From contig NW_027480422.1 of assembly GCF_051401765.1 (NCBI RefSeq), forward strand, positions 23,702,001-23,766,000: a stretch of 64,000 nt of DNA, in the 5' to 3' direction. This document shows, in pieces, positions 47,781-61,100 of the stretch. The position numbers and the translations under genes were made by a program. The notes beneath the pieces were generated by a model that was given only the letters and a program-made list of their open reading frames with translations, searched no databases and had not been told where the DNA came from. This DNA comes from Calliopsis andreniformis. Lineage: Eukaryota > Arthropoda > Insecta > Hymenoptera > Andrenidae. How positions within the stretch are numbered: the stretch's first letter is position 1; every line of letters starts with the position of its first letter.

Positions 47781-50700
47781 CGATCTTGTGGAGCAACGCC
47801 CTATGGTGAAGCCTAGGTTGCCCGGAACGTAGAAATGACCATAGCTTTCACACTGGTTGCAATTACTCCTGTTATACAAGGGAAAAACTGTTGTACTTAT
47901 ATTGTATTTTATGCTTCTGGTGTTGACTTCTTAGGCCCTAACTATTCGATCTGGTGGAGCAACGCCCTACAGTGAAGCCTAGGTTGCCCGGAATGTAGAA
48001 ATGACCATATCTTTCACACTGTTTGCAATTATTCCTGTTATACGATTGAAAAACTGTTGTATTTATATTGTATTTTATGCTTCTGGCGTTGACTTCTAAG
48101 GACCTAACTATTGGATCTGTTGGAGCAACGCCCTAGGGTGAAGCCTAGGTTGCCCGGAACGTAGAAATGACCATAACTTTCACACTGGTTGCAATTATTC
48201 TTATTATATGATGGAAAAACTGTTGTATTTATTTTGTATTTTATGCCTCTGGCGTTGACTCCTAAGGCCGTAGCTATTCGATGTGGTGGAGCAACGCCCT
48301 AGAGTGAAGCTTAGGTTGCCCGGAGCGTAGAAATGGCCATGCCTTTCACACTGGTTGCAAATATTCCTGTTATACGATGGAAAAACTGTTGTATTTATAT
48401 TGTATTTTATGCTTCTGGCGTTGACTTCTAAGGCCGCAGCTATTCGATGTGGTGGAGCAACGCCCTAGAGTGAAGCCTAGGTTGCCCGGAAAGTAGAAAT
48501 GACCATTACTTCCACACTGTTTGCAATTATTCATTTTATACAATGGAAAAACTGTTGTATTTATATTGTTTTTTATAGTTATGGCGTTGACTTCTAAGGC
48601 CGTAGCTATTCGATGTGGTGGAGCAATGCCCTAGAGTGAAGCCTAGGATGCCCGCAACGTCGAAATGACCATTACTTTCACGCTGGTTGCAATTATTCCT
48701 TTTATACGATGGAAAAACTGTTGTATTTATATTGTGTTTTATGCTTCTGGCGTTGACTTCTTAGGCCCTAACCATTCGATCTGGTGGAGCAACGCCCTAG
48801 AGTGAAGCTTAGGTTGCCCGGAGCGTAGAAATGGCCATGCCTTTCACACTGGTTGCAATTATTCCTTTTATACGATGGAAAAACTGTTGTATTTATATTG
48901 TGTTTTATGCTTCTGGCGTTGACTTCTTAGGCCCTAACCATTCGATCTGGTGGAGCAACGCCCTAGAGTGGAGCTAGGTTCCCCGGAATGTAGAAATGAC
49001 CATCACTTTCACACTGGTTGCAATTATTCTTGTTATACGATGGAAAAACTGTTGTATTTATATTATATTTTATGCTTCAGGCGTTGACTTCTAGGGCCGT
49101 AGCTATTCGATGTGGTGGAGAAACGCCCTAGAGTGAAGCCTAGGTTGCGCGGAAAGTAGAAATGACCATCACCTTCACACTGGTTGTAATTATTCCTGTT
49201 ATACGATGGAATAACTGTTGCATTAATTTTGTATTTTATGCTTCAGACGTTGTCTTCTAAGGCCGTAGCTATTCGATGTGGTGGAGAAACGCCCTAGAGT
49301 GAAGCCTAGGTTGCCCGGAAAGTAGAAATGACCATTACCTCCACACTGTTTGCAATTATTCATTTTATACGATGGAAAAACTGTTGTACTTATATTGTAT
49401 GTTATGCCTCTGGCGTTGACTCCTAAGGCCGTAGCTATTCGATGTGGTGGAGCAACGCCCTAGCGTGAAGCCTAGGTTGCCCGGAACGTAGGAATGACCA
49501 TTACTTCCACACTGTTAGCAATTATTCATATTATACAGTGGAAAAACTGTTGTATTTATATTGCATTTTATGCTTCTGGCGTAGACTTCTTAGGCGCTAA
49601 CTATTCGATCTGGTGGGACGACGCCCTAGAGTGAAGCCTAGGTTGCCCGTATCGTAGAAATGACCATATATTTCACACTGGTTGCACTTATTCCTATTAC
49701 ACGATGGAAAAACTGTTGTATTTCTATTGTATTTTATGCTTCTGGCGTTGACTTCTTAGGCCCTAACTATACGATCTGGTGGAGCAACGCCCTAGAGAGA
49801 AGCCTAGATTGCCCGGAACGTAGAAATGACCATTACCTTCTGGCTTGTTGCAATTATTCCTGTTATACGATGAAAGAACTGTTGAATTTTTATTGTATTT
49901 CATGCGTCAGGAGTTGTTTTCTATGGCCCGAACTATTCGATGTGGTGCAGCAACGCCCTAGAGCGAAACCTAGGTTGCCCGGAACGTAGAAATGACCATT
50001 ACTTTCACACTGGTTGCAATTGTTCCTGTTATACGATGGACAAACTGCTGGATTTTTATTGTACTTTATGCTTCTGGCGTTGACTTCTTAGGCCCTAACT
50101 ATTGGATCTGGTGGAGCAACGCCTAGGGTGAAGCCTAGGTTGCCCGGAACGTAGAAATGACCATAACCTTCAAACTGATTGCAACTATTCGTTTTATACG
50201 ATGGAGAAACTGTTGTACTTATATTGTATGTTATGCCTCTGGCGTTGACACCTAGGGCCGTAGCTATTCGATGTGGTGCAGCAACGACCTAGCGTGAAGC
50301 CTAGGTTGCCCGGAACTTAGGAATAACCATTACTTCCACACTGTTTGCAATTATTCCTGTTATACGATGGAAAAACTGTTGTATTTCTATTGTATTTTAT
50401 GCTTCAGGCGTTGACTTCTAAGGCCGTAACTATTCGATGTGGTGGAGCAATGCCCTAGAGTGAAGCCTAGGATGCCCGCAACGTAGAAATGACCATATCT
50501 TTCACACTGTTTGCAATTATTCCTGTTATACGATTGAAAAACTGTTGTATTTATATTGTATTTTATGCTTCTGGCGTTGACTTCTAAGGCCCTAACTATT
50601 CGATCTGGTGGAGCAACGCACGAGAGTGAAGCCTAGGTTTCCCGGAACGTATAAATGACCTTTACTTTCACACTGTTTCCAAATATACGTCAGATATGAT

Positions 50701-52130
50701 GGAAAAGCTGTTGTATTTATATTGTATTTTATAGTTATGGCGTTGTCTTCTAGGGCCGTAGCTATTCGATGTGGTTGAGCAGCGCCCTAGAGTGAAGCCT
50801 AGGTTGCCCGGAACGTAGAAATGACCATTACTTCCACACTGTTTGCAATTATTCATATTATACAGTGGAAAAACTGTTGTATTTATATTGCATTTTATGC
50901 TTCTGGCATTGACTTCTAAGGACCTAACTATTCGATCTGGTGGGACGACGCCCTAGAGTGAAGCCTAGGTTGCCCGTATCGTAGAAATGACCATATATTT
51001 CACACTTGTTGCAATTATTCCTGTAACACGATGGAAAAACTGTTGTATTTCTATTGTATTTTATGCTTCTGGCGTTGACTTCTTAGGCCCTAACTATACG
51101 ATATGGTGGAGCAACGCCCTAGAGAGAAGCCTAGATTGCCCGGAACGTAGAAATGACCATTACCTTCTGGCTTGTTGCAATTATTCCTGTTATACGATGA
51201 AAGAACTGTTGAATTTTTATTGTATTTCATGCGTCAGGAGTTGTTTTCTATGGCCCGAACTATTCGATGTGGTGCAGCAACGCCCTAGAGCGAAACCTAG
51301 GTTGCCCGGAACGTAGAAATGACCATTACCTTCACACTGGTTGCAATTGTTCCTGTTATACGATGGACAAACTGTTGGATTTTTATTGTACTTTATGCTT
51401 CTGGCGTTGACTTCTTAGGCCCTAACTATTGGATCTGGTGGAGCAACGCCTAGGGTGAAGCCTAGGTTGCCCGGAACGTAGAAATGACCATAACCTTCAA
51501 ACTGATTGCAACTATTCGTTTTATACGATGGAAAAACTGTTGTACTTATATTGTATGTTATGCCTCTGGCGTTGACTCCTAAGGCCGTAGCTATTCGATG
51601 TGGTGGAGCAACGACCTAGCGTGAAGCCTAGGTTGCCCGGAACGTAGGAATGACCATTACTTCCACACTGTTAGCAATTATTCATATTATACAGTGGTAA
51701 AACTGTTGTATTTATATTGCATTTTATGCTTCTGGCATTGACTTCTAAGGACCTAACTATTCGATGTGGTGGAGCAACGCCCTAGAGTGAAGCCTAGGTT
51801 GCCCGGAACGTAGAAATGACCATAGCTATCACAGTGGTTGCAATTATTCCTGTTATACAAGGGAAAAACTGTTGTATTTATATTGTGTTTTATGCTTCTG
51901 GCGTTGACTTCTTAGGGCCTAACCATTCGATCTGGTGGAGCAACGCCCTAGAGTGGAGCTAGGTTGCCCGGAATGTAGAAATGACCATCACTTTCACACT
52001 GGTTGCAATTATTCTTGTTATACGATGGAAAAACTGTTGTATTTATATTATATTTTATGCTTCAGGCGTTGACTTCTAGGGCCGCAGCTATTCGATGTGG
52101 TGGAGAAACGCCCTAGAGTGAAGCCTAGGT
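47781..52130 (+). repeat. satellite subdomain E: heterogeneous block, copy 2
   Basis: This carries second and third copies of blocks seen at 42-44 kb, but in a different order. It also has its own local duplication: tgaccatatatttcacac near 49,660 and 50,987, 1,327 bp or eight monomers less one base. The offset to the 42.5 kb copy is about 7,134 bp (43 monomers less four bases). No gene is seen. Confidence 0.75.
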
Positions 52131-55100
52131 TGCCCGGAACGTAGTAATGTCCAGTACTTTCACACTGGTTGCAGTTATTCATCTTATACGATGGAAAAAC
52201 TGTTTCATTTTTATGGTATTTTATGCTTCTGGCGTTAAATTCTAAGTCCGTAACTAAGCGATCTGGTGGAGCAACGCCCTACAGTTAATCCTAGGTTGCC
52301 CGGAACGTAGAAATGATCATAACTTTCACACTGGTTGCAATTATACATTTTATACGATGGAAAAACTGTTGTACTTATGCTGTATTTTATTCTTCTGGGG
52401 TTGAATTCTAAGTCCCTAGCTATTCGATCTGGTGGAGCAACGCCCTACAGTGAAGCCTAGGTTACACGGAACATAGAAATGACCAGTACATTCACACTGG
52501 ATGCAATTATTCCTGTTATACGATGGAAAAACTGTTGCATTTTTATGGTATTTTATGCTTCTGGCGTTAAATTCTAAGTCCGTAACTAAGCGATCTGGTG
52601 GAGCAACGCCCTACAGTTAAGCCTAGGTTGCCCGGTACGTAGAAATGACCATTACTTTCACACTGTTTGTAATTATTCGTTTTATACGATGGAAAAGCTG
52701 TTGTACTTCTGTTGTATTTTATGCTTCTGGTGTTGACTTCCAAGGCCCTAACTATTCGATCTGGTGGAGCAACGCCCTAGAGTGAAGCCCAGATTGCCCG
52801 GAACGTAGAAATGACCATTACTTTCACACTGTTTGTAATTATTCATTCTATACGATGGAAAAACTGTTGTACTTATGTTGTATTTCATTATTCTGGGGTT
52901 GAATTCTATGTCCCTAGCTATTCGATCTGGTGGAGCAACGCCCTGGGGTGAAGCCTAGGTTATACGGAACATAGAAATGACCAGTACTTTCACACTGGTT
53001 GCAATTATTCCTGTCATACGATGGAAAAACTGTTGCATTTTTATGGTATTTTATGCTTCTGGCGTTAAATTCTAAGTCCGTAACTAAGCGATCTGGTGGA
53101 GCAACGCCCTACAGTTAAGCCTAGGTTGCCCGGAACGTAGAAATGACCATAACTTTCACACTGGTTGCAGTTATACATTTTATACGATGGAAAAACTGTT
53201 GTATTTATGTTGTATTTTATTCTTCTGGGGTTGAATTCTAAGTCCCTAGCTATTCGATCTGGTGCAGCAACACCCTAGAGTGAAGCCTAGAATGCCCGGA
53301 ACGTAGAAATGACCATTACTTTCACACTGTTTGTAATTATTCGTTTTATACGATGGAAAAGCTGTTGTACTTCTGTTGTATTTTATGCTTCTGGTGTTGA
53401 CTTCCAAGGCCCTAACTATCCGATCTGGTGGAGCAACGCCCTAGAGTGAAGCCTAGATTGCCCGGAACGTAAAGAAATGACCATTACTTTCACACTGTTC
53501 GTAATTATTCATTCTATACGATGGAAAAACTGTTGTACTTATGTTGTATTTTATTCTTCTGGCGTTGAATTCTAAGACCCCAGCTATTCTATTTGGTGGA
53601 GCATCGCCCTAGAGTGAGGCCCAGGTTGCCCGGAACGTAGAAATGACCGTTACTTTCACAATGTTTGCTATCATTAATTGTATACGATAGAAAAACTGTT
53701 GTATTTATATTGTATTTTATGGTTCTGGCGTTGACTTCTGTGGCCGTAGCTAATCGCTGTGGTGGAGCAATGCCCTAGAGTGCAGCCTGTGTTGCACGGA
53801 ACGTATAAATGACCATAAGTTTCACTCTGGTTGCAATCATTCGTTTTATACAATGGAAAAACTGTTCTATTAATTTTGTATTTTATGCTTCGGGCGTTGA
53901 CTTCTAAGGGCCTAGCTATTCGATCTGGTGGACCAACGGCCTAGAGTGAAGCCTAGGTTGCCCGGAACGTAGAAATGACCATTGCTTTCACACTGTTTGC
54001 AATTATTCATTTTATACGATGGAAAAAGCTGTTGTATTTATATTGTATTTTATTCATCTGGCATTGACTTTTAAGGCCCTAACTATTGGATGTGGTGGAG
54101 CAACGCCCTAGAGTGAAGCCTAGGTTTACCGGAGCGTAGAAATGACCATAACTTTCATCCTGGTTGCAATTATTCCTGCTATACGATGGAAAAACTGTTG
54201 TATTTTTATTGTATTCAATGCTCCTGGCGTTGACTTCTAAGTCCCCGGCTATTCGATCAGATGGAGCATCGCCCTAGAGCGAATCCTAGGCTGCCCGGAA
54301 CGTAGAAATGACTTGTACTTTCACACTGGTTGCAATTATTCCTGTTATACGATGGAGAAACTGTTGGATTTTTATTGTATTTTATGCTTCTGGCGTTGAC
54401 TTCTAAGGCCGTAGCTATTCGATGTGGCGGAGCAACGTCCTAGAGTGAAGCCTATGTTGCACGAAACGTAGAAATGGCCATAACTTTCACACTGTTTCCA
54501 ATTACTCCTGTTATACGATGGAAAAACTGTTGTATTTATATTGTATTTTATGCTTCGGGCGTTGACTTCTAAGGCCCTAACTATTCGATCTGGTGGAGCA
54601 ACGCCCTAGAGTCAAGAGTAGGTTGCCCGGAACGCAGAAATGACCATTACCTTCACACTTGTTGTAATTACTCATTTTATACGATGGAAAAACTGTTATA
54701 TCTTTATCGAATTTTATGTTTCGGGCGTTGACCTCTATGGCCCTACCTCTTCGATCTGGTGGAGCAACGCCCTGGAGTCAAGCCTAGATTGCCCGCAACG
54801 TAGATATGACCGTTACTTTCACACTGGCTGCAATTATTCGTTTTATACGATGGAAAAACTGTTGTATTTAAACTGTATTTTATGCTTCTGGCGTTGACTT
54901 CTAAGGCCCTAACTATTACATGTGGTGGAGCAACGCCCTGGAGCGAAACCTAGGTTGCACGGACCGTAGAAATGACCATAACTTTCACACTGGTTGCAAT
55001 TATTCATTTTATACAATTGAAAAGCTGTACTATTAATTTTGTATTTTATGCTTCGGGCGTTGACTTCTAAGGCCCTAACTATTGGATCTGGTGGACCAAC

Positions 55101-58100
55101 GCCCTAGACTTAAGCGTAGGTTGCAGGAACGTAGAAATGACCATCACTTTCACACTGTTTGCAATTAGTCCTGTTATACGATGGAAAAACTGTTGTACAT
55201 ATATCGTATTTTATGCTTCTGGCGTTGACTTCTTAAGCCCTAACTATTCGATCTGGTAGAGCAACGCCCTAGGGTGAAGCCTAGGTTGCCCGGAACGTAG
55301 AGGTGGCCATTACTTTCACACTGGATTCAATTATTCGTTTTATACGATGGAAAAACTGTTGTATTTATTTTGTATTTTATGCTTCGGGCGTTGACTTCTA
55401 AGGCCCTAGCTATTCGATTTGGTGGAGCAACGCCCTAGAGTGGAGCCTAGGTTGCCTGAAACGTAGAAATGTCCATTACTTTCACAGTGGTTGCAATTAT
55501 TCATGCTATTCGATGGAAAAGGTGTTGTATTTTTATTGTATTTTATGCTTCTGGGGTTGACTTCTAAGGCCCTAACTATTCCATGTGGTGTAGCAACGCC
55601 CTAGAGTGAAGCCTAGGTTGACGGGAGCGTAGAAATGACCATTACCTTCACACTGTTTGGAATTATTCCTGTTATACGATGGAAAACTGTTGGATTTTTA
55701 TTGTATTTTATGCTTCTGGCGTTGACTTCTAAGGCCGTAGCTATTCGATGTGCTGGAGCAACGCCCTAGATTCAAGCCTAGATTGCCCGGAACGTAGATA
55801 TGACCATAACTTTCATACTGGTTGCAATTATTCGTTTTATACGAAGGAAAAACTGTTGTATTTAAACTGTATTTTATGCTTCTGGCGTTGACTTCTAAGG
55901 CCCTAATTATTCGATGTGGTGGAGCAACGCCCTGGAGCAAAACATAGGTTGCACGTCCGTAGAAATGACCATAACTTTCACACTGGTTGCAATTATTCAT
56001 TTTATACAACGGAAAAGCTGTTCTATTAATTTTGTATTTTATGCTTCGGGCGTTGACTTCTAAGGCCCTCACTATTGGATCTGGTGGACCAACGCCCTAG
56101 ACTGAAGCGTAGGTTGCCAGGAACGCATAAATGACCATTACTTTCACGCTGGTTGCAATTATTCATGCTATACGAAGGAAAACCTGTTGTATTTATACTG
56201 TATTTCAGGCTTCTGGCGTTGACTTCTTAGGCCCTAACTATTCGGTCTGGTGGAGCAACGCCCTAGAGTGAAGCCTAGATTGCCCGGTACGTAGAAATGA
56301 CCATAACTTTCTCACTGGCTGCAATTATTCGTTCTATACAATGGAAAAACTGTTCTATTTATTTTGTATTTTATTCTACGGGCGTTGACTTCTAAGGCCC
56401 TAACCATTGAATCTGGTGGTCCAACGCCCTAGAAAGAAGCCTAGGTTACCCGGAACGTATAAATGACCATTACTTTCACACTGGTTGCAATTATACGTTT
56501 TATACGATGCAAAAACTGTTGTATTTATTTTGTATTTGGTGCTTCTGGCGTTGACTTCGTAGGCCCCAGCTATTGGATCTGGTGGACCAACGCCCTAGAG
56601 TGAAGCCTAGGTTGCCCGGAACGCAGAACTGGCCATTACTTTCACACTGGTTGCAATTATTGGTCTTATACAATGGAAAAAGTGTTCTATTTATTTTGTA
56701 TTTTATGTATTTTATTCTTCTGGGGTTGAATTCTAAGTCCCTAGGTATTCGATCTGGTGCAGCAACACCCTAGAGTGAAGCCTAGAATGCCCGGAACGTA
56801 GAAATGACCATTACTTTCACACTGTTTGTAATTATTCGTTTTATACGATGGAAAAGCTGTTGTACTTCTGTTGTATTTTATGCTTCTGGTGTTGACTTCC
56901 AAGGCCCTAACTATCCGATCTGTTGGAGCAACGCCCTAGAGTGAAGCCTAGATTGCCCGGAACGTAAAGAAATGACCATTACTTTCACACTGTTTGTAAT
57001 TATTCATTCTATACGATGCAAAGACTGTTGTACTTATGTTATATTTTATTCTTCTGGCGTTGAATTCTAAGACCCCAGCTATTCTATTTGGTGGAGCATC
57101 GCCCTAGAGTGAGGCCCAGGTTGCCCGGAACGTAGAAATGACCGTTACTTTCACAATGTTTGCAATCATTAATTGTATACGATAGAAAAACTGTTGTATT
57201 TATATTGTATTTTATGGTTCTGGCGTTGACTTCTGTGGCCGTAGCTAATCGCTGTGGTGGAGCAATGCCCTAGAGTGCAGCCTGAGTTGCACGGAACGTA
57301 TAAATGACCATAAGTTTCACTCTGGTTGCAATCATTCGTTTTATACAATGGAAAAACTGTTCTATTAATTTTGTACTTTATGCTTCGGGCGTTGACTTCT
57401 AAGGGCCTAGCTATTCGATCTGGTGGAGCAACGGCCTAGAGTGTAGCCTAGGTCGCCCGGAACGTAGAAATGACATTCACTTTCACACTGTTTGCAATTA
57501 TTCCTGTTATACGATGGAAAAACTGTAGTATTTATATGGTATTTTATGCATCTGGCGTTGACTTCTAACGCCCTAACTATTCGATCTGGTGGAGCAACGC
57601 CCTAGAGTGAAGCCAAGGTTGCCCGGATCGTAGAAATGACCGTTACATTCACAATGTTTGCAATTATTCATTTTATACGATGGAAAAACTGTTGTATTTA
57701 TATTGTATTTTATGCTTCTGGCGTTGACTTCTAAGGCCGTAGCTATTCGATCTGATGGAACAACGCCATAGAGTGAAGCCTCAGTTGCCCGAGCCGTAGA
57801 AATGACCATTACTTTCACACTGTTTGCAATTATTCATTTTATACGATGGAAAAGCTGTTGTATTTATATTGTATTCTTTTCTTCGGGCATTGACCTCTAT
57901 GGCCCTACCTATTCGATCTGGTGGAGCAACGCCATAGAGTGAAGCCTAAGTTGCCCGGGCCGTAGAAATGATCATTACTTTCGCACTGGTTGCAATTATT
58001 CGTTCTTTACGATGGAAAAACTGTTGTATTTATTTTCTATTTCGTGCTTCTCGCGTGGACTTCTTAGGCCCCAACTATTGGATCCGGTGGACCAACGCCC

Positions 58101-61100
58101 TAGAGTGATGCCTAGGCTGCCCGGAAGGTTGAAATGACCATTACTTTCACACTGCTTGCAATTATTCATTTTATACGATGGTAATACTGTTGTTCTGATA
58201 TTGTATTTTATTCTCCTGACATTCACTTTTAAGGCCCTAACTATTCGATGTGGTGGAGCAACGCCCTGGAGCAAAACCTAGGTTGCATGTCAGTAGAAAT
58301 GACCATAACTTTCACACTGGTTGCAATTATTCATTTTATACAATGGAAAAGCTGTTCTATTAATTTTGTATTTTATGCTTCGGGCGTTGACTTCTAAGGC
58401 CCTCACTATTGGATCTGGTGGACCAACGCCCTAGACTGAAGCGTAGGTTGCCAGGAGCGCAGAAATGACCATTACTTTCACGCTGGTTGCAATTATTCAT
58501 GCTATACGAAGGAAAACCTGTTGTATTTATACTGTATTTCAGGCTTCTGGCGTTGACTTCTTAGGCCCTAACTATTCGGTCTGGTGGAGCAACGCCCTAG
58601 AGTGAAGCCTAGGTTGCTCGGAACGTAGAAATGACCATCACTTTCACACTGGTTGCAATTATACGTTTTATACGATTCAAAAACTGGTGTATTTATTTTG
58701 TATTTGGTGCTTCTGGCGTTGACTTCGTAGGCCCTGCTATTGGATCTGGTGGACCAACGCCCTAGAATGAAGCCTAGATTGCCCGGAACGTAGATATGAC
58801 CATTACTTTCACACTGGTTGCAATTATTCGTTTTATACGATGGAAAAACTGTTGGATTTATTTTGTATTTTATGCGTCTGGCCCTGACTTCTAAATCCCT
58901 AACAATTCGATGTGGTGTAGCAACGACCTAGAGTGAAGCCTAAGTTGCCCGGAACGTAGAAATGACCATAACTTTCACACTGGTTGCAATTATTCGTTTT
59001 ATACAATGGAAAAACTGTTCTATATATTTTCTATTTTATGCTTCGGGCGTTGACTTCTAAGGCACTAACTATTCGATCTGGACAAGCAACGCACTAGAGT
59101 GAAGCCTAGGTTGCCCGGAACATAGACAAGACCATATCCTTCACACTGGTTGCAATTATTCCTGTTATACGATGGAAAAACTGTTGTATTTATATTGTAT
59201 TTTATTCTTCTGGCGTTGACTTCTAAATCCCTAACTATTCGATCTGGTGGAGCAACGCCCTAGAGTGAAGCCTAGGTTGCTCGGAACGTAGAAATCACCA
59301 TCACTTTCACACTTGTTGCAATTACTCCTGTTATACGATGGAAAAACTGTTATATCTTTATCGTATTTTATGCTTCTGGCGTTGACTTCTTAGGCCCTAA
59401 CTATTGGAACTGGTGGACCAACGCCCTAGAGTGAAGCCTAGGTGGCCCGGAACGTGGAAATGACCATCACTTTCACACTGGTTGCAATGATTCCCGGTAT
59501 ACTATGGAAAAACTGTTGTATTTATATCGTATTTTATGCTTCTGGCGTTGACTTTTAAGGCCCTAACTATTCCATGTGGTGTAGCAACGCCCTAGAGTGA
59601 AGCCTAGGCTGACGGGAGCGTAGAAATGACCATTACCTTCACACTGTTTGGAATTATTCCTGTTATACGATGGAAAACTGTTGGATTTTTATTGTATTTT
59701 ATGCTTCTGGCGTTGACTTCTAAGGCCCTAACTATTCGATGTGGTGGAGCAACGCCCTGGAGCAAAACCTAGGTTGCACGTCCGTAGAAATGACCATAAC
59801 TTTCACACTGGTTGCAATTATTCATTTTATACAATGGAAAAGCTGTTCTATTAATTTTGTATTTTATGCTTCGGGCGTTGACTTCTAAGGCACTCACTAT
59901 TGGATCTGGTGGAGCAACGCCATAGTGTCAAGCCTAGGTTGCCCGGAACGTAGATATGACCATTACTTTCACACTGGTGGCAATTATTCATTTAATACGA
60001 TGGAAAAAGCTGTTGTATTTATATTGCTTTTTATGCTTCTGGCGTTGACTTCTAAGGCCGTAGCTATTCGATCTGGTGGAGCAACGCCCTAGAGTGAAGC
60101 CAAGGTTGCAGGGAACGTAGATATGACCATAACTTTCACACTGGTTGGAATTATTCGTTTCATGCAATGGAAAAACTGTTCTATTAATTTTGTATTTAAT
60201 GCTTCGGACGTTGACTTCTTGGGACCTAACTATTGGATCTGGTGGACCAACGCCCTAGAGTGAAGCCTTGGTTGCCCGGAACGTGGAAATGACCATCACT
60301 TTGACACTGGTTGCAATTACTCCCGTTATACGCTGGAAAAACTGTTGTATTTTTACTGTATTTTACGATTCGGGCGCCGACTTCTAAGGCCCTATCTATT
60401 CGATCTGGTGGAGCAACGCCCTAGAGTGAAGCCTGGGATGCCCGAAACTGTAGACATGACCATTACTTTCACTCTGGTTGCAATTATTCATGCTATACGA
60501 TGGAAGAACTGTTGTATTTTTATTGTATTTTATGCTTCTGGCGTTGACTTCTTAGGTCCTAACCATTCGATCTGGTGGAGGAACGCCCTAGAATGAAGCC
60601 TAGGTTGCTCCGAACGTAGAAATGACCATAGCTTTCATACTGGTTGCAATTATTCGTTTCATACGATGGAAACACTGTTGTATTTATACTGTATTTTATG
60701 CTTCTGGCGTTGACTTCTAAGGCCCTAACTATTCGACCTGGTGGAACAGCGCCCTAGAGTGAAGCCTGGGTTGCCCTGATCGTAGAAATGACCATCACTT
60801 TCACACTGGTTGCAATTATTCGTTTTACACGATGGAAAAACTGTTGTATTTATATTGTATTTTATGCTTCTGGCGTTGACTTCTTAGGCCCTAACAGTTC
60901 GATCTGGTGTAGCAACGCACTAGAGTGAAGCCAAGGTTTCCCGGAACGTAGAAATGACCGTTACTTTCACAATGTTTGCAATTATTCATTTTATACGATG
61001 GAAAAACTGTAGTACTTATATTGCTTTTTATGCTTCTGGCGTTGACTCCTATGGCCGTAGCTATTCGATTTGGTGGAGCAGCGCCCTAGAGTGAAGCCAA

